The notes under the pieces were generated by a model. That model was not told the DNA's origin and searched no databases. It was given only the letters and a program-made list of their open reading frames with translations. The translations under genes and the position numbers were made by a program. 64,000 bases of DNA, taken from contig OW285189.1 of the NCBI GenBank assembly GCA_935421135.1, positions 24,430,298 to 24,494,297 of the forward strand, given 5' to 3'. This stretch comes from Bugulina stolonifera. Taxonomy: Eukaryota > Bryozoa > Gymnolaemata > Cheilostomatida > Bugulidae. Positions 58,896-64,000 of the stretch are shown in pieces (within the stretch, counting starts at the first letter, position 1; each line of letters opens with the position of its first letter).

Positions 58896-60029
58896 GAGCC
58901 TATATATTATGGAGGATAGTAGTGATATTACGTAGCAATATTTGAAATAACAATTAAGTTATAATATTATAATAAATAATGATTATGTTTGAATACACAA
59001 TCCATATACAATTCAAATGCATAACTATGTTGACGTACATGCAACCTGTTTATTCTACCTGTTAGCCTATAGAATAGCCAGTACATGTACAACATTTGCA
59101 TGTCTAACACTTGATGGCTTTATTATTTTATTTTGCTAATGTTTGTATATACGTATCATCAAACTCTTCATTATGATGAACTACCACTGAGTAGGATATA
59201 ATATAATAACATACTAAGGTATGTTTGTATGTTACATGTATATATTAGATCATAGACCCAGTTACTCACTGCATACTATAAGCTTGTGTCTATAACATAA
59301 CACAGTCTGCAAACATTACTGATTATAGCCAATAGTCTGTCAGTTATTACTTGCTGCCTCCAAGAGCCATTGGACCACTCACAGATTGATTTTTGATGTC
59401 ATTGTTGGAAGAGTATAAATAATATACACACAGTAGAACCTTTTTATACCAACACAAACTATCAGCAGGTCGATATCGATATCAAACACTTGTTTCAAGT
59501 GTCACTGAAATTATATTATCTCATTTAAACTTGCTGAAGACTGAGTGCTGTTATACACAGTCCTTAGTCAGCATAGAAAATAAACCTATTAGCTCAAGTA
59601 CTCCCTGAAAATTTGGTAAGTAAAACTATATTACCTTTATACGCAGGTAAAGTATTTTCTAGTCAATTCTGTGCATTAATATTATTCTTGTTGATATGAT
59701 ATACATTGTACGTAGGTACGCCTATTCACATGAGTTGTATTATATGGGCCTATTTTAATTTATTTGAATCCATCTCGAATTTCAACAGTCACTAATTCTA
59801 AAGTATTTTCCCCGGGTAAATACCAGGTTATGTGTTGATATTGTAGACATGTATAAGCATTATTCAGAACAATAAGGACACCAAACACTGTACTACCATT
59901 GAGCCACTTACCTACATCACAAATTAGTCACTTACATTAACATGCTCAGTCAAAGCAAAAATATATTTTGATCAACTCAGTTTACAAGTTTGTTGTTTGT
60001 CTGAGGTGAAACTCTATAGATACAATAAA

Positions 60030-60300
60030 ATGTTATGTTACTACATGTACGTCATGTTACTATATATACGTTATGTTACTATATATACGTTATGTTACTA
60101 TATATACGTTATGTTACTATATATACGTTATGTTACTATATATACGTTATGTTACTATATATACGTTATGTTACTACATGTACGTCATGTTACTATATAT
60201 ACGTTATGTTACTATATATACGTTATGTTACTATATATACGTTATGTTACTATATATACGTTATGTTAGGCTACTACATGTATATGTACGTTATGTTACT
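60030..60300. repeat. 19-bp minisatellite, about 13 copies
   Basis: The unit is GTTACTATATATACGTTAT, with interspersed GTTACTACATGTACGTCAT variants. Confidence 0.92.
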
Positions 60301-60995
60301 ACATGTATAACTGAACTAGATCTCCAAGAGTTTAGTGGTGGCCAGGTATTGAATGCTGCCATATATTGAATAATAGCATATATTAGTACTGATCATACAA
60401 TATATTATTTATACATAATTGCTAGAAGAATAATGAATAAATTTAAATAAAGAGTCAGCTATTTAATATTAGAAGTATGAAAAACTTTTTATGAAAATAG
60501 GAACAACCTACTACAGTAATTTTTGCACAAATAAAAAATGAGCACAAATTAACCTGATTTATTACATTTGAGTTTGTATAAAATTAATGTGGTTCTGGAT
60601 TCAGAATAGCATTGTGTAATCATAATGTAATAGCAACTAGTGGCTCTTTGTGATCGGTATACGTATTATGTCACATGGTTGGTTTATGTTGTGCTGCCTT
60701 TGTTTTTGACCATGGAGCTATTGACATCAAAAACACACAATTGCAAACACCTACCTCACAACAGCATAAGAAGGTATTGTGCTGTTGAAAGGAACTGCAT
60801 TCAGTTATTTTCTACATATTAGCTCAAACATTGGAATTGCTTTATATTTGATTCTAAATGTAGAGTTGTGATTGTAGGTGGTGCTGAGTCCTGAAATATA
60901 GCGGTAGCTTATTATAGGAGAGCCAAGTGAGTCCTACTAAACATCTCTGCTTCTCCAAGTTAGACCGTGGCCAGTTCAAACTGTTAGATATAAGG

Positions 60996-61121
60996 ATGGG
61001 GGGACTACAGTCCAACCCTGTGGATAATCTGACACAGGAAGAAATAAGCGAGTTGACAGATACTTTCAATATGTTTGATGATGATGCCAGTGGAACAATC
61101 AGCACAGAAGAGCTTGGACAG
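60996..61121 (+). CDS. calmodulin-like EF-hand protein, first coding exon only
   Basis: The exon encodes 42 residues beginning MGGLQSNPVDNLTQEEISEL. The first EF-hand loop DDDASGTISTEE has acidic or oxygen-bearing residues at positions 1, 3, 5, 9 and 12, so it should bind calcium. It ends with the phase-0 junction CTTGGACAG|GTCAGT, where calmodulin and troponin C read KELG. The start MGGLQS fits the N-myristoylation pattern (Gly2, Ser6), which is inference. An in-frame ATG-like upstream extension exists from 60927, but ATG 60996 gives the conventional distance to the EF hand. Later exons were not found before 64000, so the gene probably continues beyond the window. It could be a calmodulin, troponin C or centrin relative. 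Confidence 0.7.
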
Positions 61122-62512
61122 GTCAGTAATGACATCTTATACAATGCTTGGACAGGTCAGTAATGACATCTTATACAATACTTGGACAGGTCAGTAATGA
61201 CATCTTATACAATGCTTAGACAGGTCAGTAATGACATCTTATACAATACTTGGACAGGTCAGTAATGACATCTTATACAATACTTAGACAGGTCAGTAAT
61301 GACATCTTATACAATGCTTGGACAGGTCAGTAATGACATCTTATACAATACTTGGACAGGTCAGTAATGACATCTTATACAATACTTGGACAGGTCAGTA
61401 ATGACATCTTATACAATACTTGGACAGGTCAGTAATGACATCTTATACAATGCTTGGACAGGTCAGTAATGACATCTTATACAATACTTGGACAGGTCAG
61501 TAATGACATCTTATACAATGCTTGGACAGGTCAGTAATGACATCTTATACAATGCTTGGACAGGTCAGTAATGACATCTTATACAATACTTGGACAGGTC
61601 AGTAATGACATCTTATACAATACTTGGACAGGTCAGTAATGACATCTTATACAATGCTTGGACAGGTCAGTAATGACATCTTATACAATGCTTGGACAGG
61701 TCAGTAATGACATCTTATACAATACTTGGACAGGTCAGTAATGACATCTTATACAATACTTGGACAGGTCAGTAATGACATCTTATACAATGCTTAGACA
61801 GGTCAGTAATGACATCTTATACAATACTTGGACAGGTCAGTAATGACATCTTATACAATACTTGGACAGGTCAGTAATGACATCTTATACAATGCTTGGA
61901 CAGGTCAGTAATGACATCTTATACAATGCTTGGACAGGTCAGTAATGACATCTTATACAATGCTTGGACAGGTCAGTAATGACATCTTATACAATACTTG
62001 GACAGGTCAGTAATGACATCTTATACAATGCTTGGACAGGTCAGTAATGACATCTTATACAATGCTTGGACAGGTCAGTAATGACATCTTATACAATACT
62101 TGGACAGGTCAGTAATGACATCTTATACAATACTTGGACAGGTCAGTAATTACATCTTATACAATGCTTGGACAGGTCAGTAATGACATCTTATACAATA
62201 CTTGGACAGGTCAGTAATGACATCTTATACAATACTTGGACAGGTCAGTAATGACATCTTATACAATGCTTGAACAGGTCAGTAATGACATCTTATACAA
62301 TACTTGGACAGGTCAGTAATGACATCTTATACAATACTTGGACAGGTCAGTAATGACATCTTATACAATACTTGGACAGGTCAGTAATGACATCTTATAC
62401 AATACTTGGACAGGTCAGTAATGACATCTTATACAATGCTTGAACAGGTCAGTAATGACATCTTATACAATACTTGGACAGGTCAGTAATGACATCTTAT
62501 ACAATACAAAAT
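61114..62512 (+). repeat. 34-bp minisatellite anchored on the EF-hand exon donor, about 41 copies
   Basis: The unit is GTCAGTAATGACATCTTATA+CAATRCTTGGACAG. The last exon bases CTTGGACAG and the donor GTCAGT recur in every unit. Variation is limited to A/G at one site and rare changes, so the array is homogeneous and probably young. Thirty-four is not a multiple of three and the second unit brings a stop, so downstream donors would truncate the protein. Confidence 0.95.
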
Positions 62513-63745
62513 AAGACAGTTCATTATGTTTGTTCCCTACTATCGGCTCATGTGTGGTTACAATCTTCAGGTTATATATATGATAATATACACTATGATA
62601 TTACATTAGTGTACGTGTAGTATTAGTTCATCTTCTTAAACCTATGAGTTGATATTATCCTGCTACAAGTTCTACTGAGCTACGGAGCTAGAATCATTGA
62701 CCTCCACAGCATAAACACAGAGTATATTAGCTCCTCAAATCATGCATGAGAGCGAAAATAAATTTGTATAACGTATAATAATATTCAATACAGCTATATA
62801 CATGTACATAGCTGCAATATAGTACGTATCGACTTTTGGATAAACATGCAGACTTAGTATAATAATGATTATTATCTATCTCCTATATATTAAGGCCTAT
62901 TTATATGCCGTGTCAGAAGACATTTGTATAGATTAGGTACTATCCACTCCAAAACCATTACTAATATTCCGTTAGTGTTCTTTTATTTCACAATGTTATG
63001 TTATCATACATGTATGATTGGTTTTTCCCAGGGTTCTTATATTCTAACTAATTACATTATACTTATACTTATGGGCTGATTACCAGGTTTGAAATATCAG
63101 GAATATTCAATACTAGTAGAATGTTTGAATTACTCATCCCTAACTGTTCTGGGAAATATAGCACCAAATAACCTTTTACATAGCTACATACTGTTACCCA
63201 ACTGAACTATGAGCTATGGATACAATGTTGTTCTGTTAATTTGATTTTAGTACGGTATTTTCCTCTCCATGTTCTTTGCTCCTAATATATAAATAGTTGT
63301 TTTATTTACCCAATTAATGTAATCAAGTAAAACATGAGTATCAGTAATTAATAATTATGTAGCGTTTAGTGATGAAACAGAATGCCAATGATGTCATCCC
63401 ATAAAACACAGCTTTGTTCCTGCTATATACAGTACATCATCAAATAGCCTTAGTTCCTGCTACTATACAGTACATAATCAAATAGCCTTTGAGTGCACAT
63501 TACATGTAGATAAAGTAACTCTGCAGCCCTGAAAAGGCTGTTGGAGGAATAGTTACAAGGTTAATAGATATGCAGTAAGTGGTAGGGGTCGAGTATGCTA
63601 CGTGTCTAGAATACTGTACTGCAAGAGTGCTATATATTATTATAACAGTGTAAGCATACCAGTAGTCTATACTGATATTACCAATGTGCATGTACATAGC
63701 AACTGATATTTTGAGGTGAATTTGGTACATTTTCATGTACAAATT
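62513..63745. other. no feature seen
   Basis: AT-rich sequence, probably intronic to the EF-hand gene. The only structure noted is a duplicated 44-bp segment with CTATATACAGTACATMATCA at 63410-63490. Confidence 0.5.
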
Positions 63746-63746
63746 T

Positions 63747-63998
63747 GCGACTGTTCGAAAATGTCAGTTAAACAGGACGTTTCGAAAACAACCATTTAGA
63801 AGCTCGAAACCCCAACCCCAGCTTTCAACTTATTTTTATTTCTGTTTTGTTTTTACTACTACTAACTTGTAGAACACTAAAAATAATTCATTGCCTGTGT
63901 GTTCTTCTAAATGTAATCTACACAGTTTCATAATGATTGTTTTCTAAACGACCGTTTTTGAAACGTCCTGTTTCTAACTGGCATTTTCGAACTGTCCC
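63747..63998. mobile_element. MITE with about 60-bp terminal inverted repeats
   Basis: The left end GCGACTGTTCGAAAATGTCA, then AACAGGACGTTTCGAAAAC, matches the complement of the right end (GTTTTTGAAACGTCCTGTTT, then AACTGGCATTTTCGAACTGT). The arms are about 60 bp with roughly 85 percent identity by eye, around a core of about 130 bp without coding. The target duplication could not be fixed because the right flank is the window edge. Confidence 0.75.
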
Positions 63999-64000
63999 TT

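Larger units (their letters stand above)
56447..60995. other. 4.5 kb intergenic region, no supported gene
   Basis: It holds AT-rich sequence, a palindrome cluster (57478-57632), an 18-bp and a 19-bp minisatellite and scattered TA-rich words. A segment at 57822-57915 reads IAHRATKKTQLHSLDQNAGY in one frame before a GAG|GTACAT donor-like site, but no clean acceptor was found. Confidence 0.55.

Noticed and set aside
1..64000. CRISPR-like arrays among the many tandem repeats
   Set aside because: The units are contiguous with no unique spacers, and the genome is eukaryotic.

Overview
The window is nuclear DNA of an animal. It is AT-rich, its genes are split by short GT-AG introns, and it carries metazoan-type genes (inactive rhomboid, cysteine-string protein, PINX1, antistasin modules). 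The mix of compact introns, very abundant TACATGTA-type palindromes and many minisatellites would fit a sponge or another early-branching metazoan, but that assignment is inference. No bacterial-style operons, rRNA, CRISPR arrays or complete tRNA genes were seen.

Layout. Positions 1-8.7 kb hold the 5' six coding exons of a minus-strand sugar/myo-inositol transporter (SLC2A13/HMIT-like) that runs off the left edge. Positions 11.1-14.3 kb hold a complete minus-strand cysteine-string protein (DNAJC5). Positions 14.3-22.2 kb are gene-poor, with minisatellites, a tRNA-derived SINE and a solo LTR. Positions 22.2-39.7 kb hold a direct tandem array of three plus-strand paralogous secreted proteins. 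Each has a signal peptide, a Pro/Ser/Thr linker, antistasin-like cysteine modules on separate phase-1 exons and a reduced WAP-like C-terminus, and all three share a TATA core promoter. Between them lie a hAT-like element, a 1.6 kb hexanucleotide array and other repeats. Positions 42.4-45.1 kb hold PINX1 (G-patch), 45.9-53.7 kb a complete inactive rhomboid (iRhom/RHBDF) of about 930 residues, and 54.0-56.4 kb a convergent minus-strand mitochondrial-type enoyl-CoA hydratase (ECHS1). Positions 56.5-61.0 kb are gene-poor. The first recognised coding exon of a calmodulin-like EF-hand protein lies at 61.0 kb, followed by a 1.4 kb array of 34-bp repeats. A MITE with about 60-bp terminal inverted repeats closes the window.

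The genes are not obviously one pathway. The functional cluster is the antistasin/WAP trio, which are likely secreted protease inhibitors. The rest are housekeeping or signalling genes.

The most unusual pattern is minisatellites anchored on exon/intron boundaries. In three unrelated genes (transporter, iRhom, EF-hand protein) the array begins at a 5' splice site, and every unit carries a copy of that donor. In two of them the unit is a multiple of three with no stop, so use of downstream donors would insert 17-residue or 10-residue blocks in frame.

Exon boundaries were derived by hand from reading frame, GT-AG sites, phase agreement and remembered family sequences. No alignment or database search was run.
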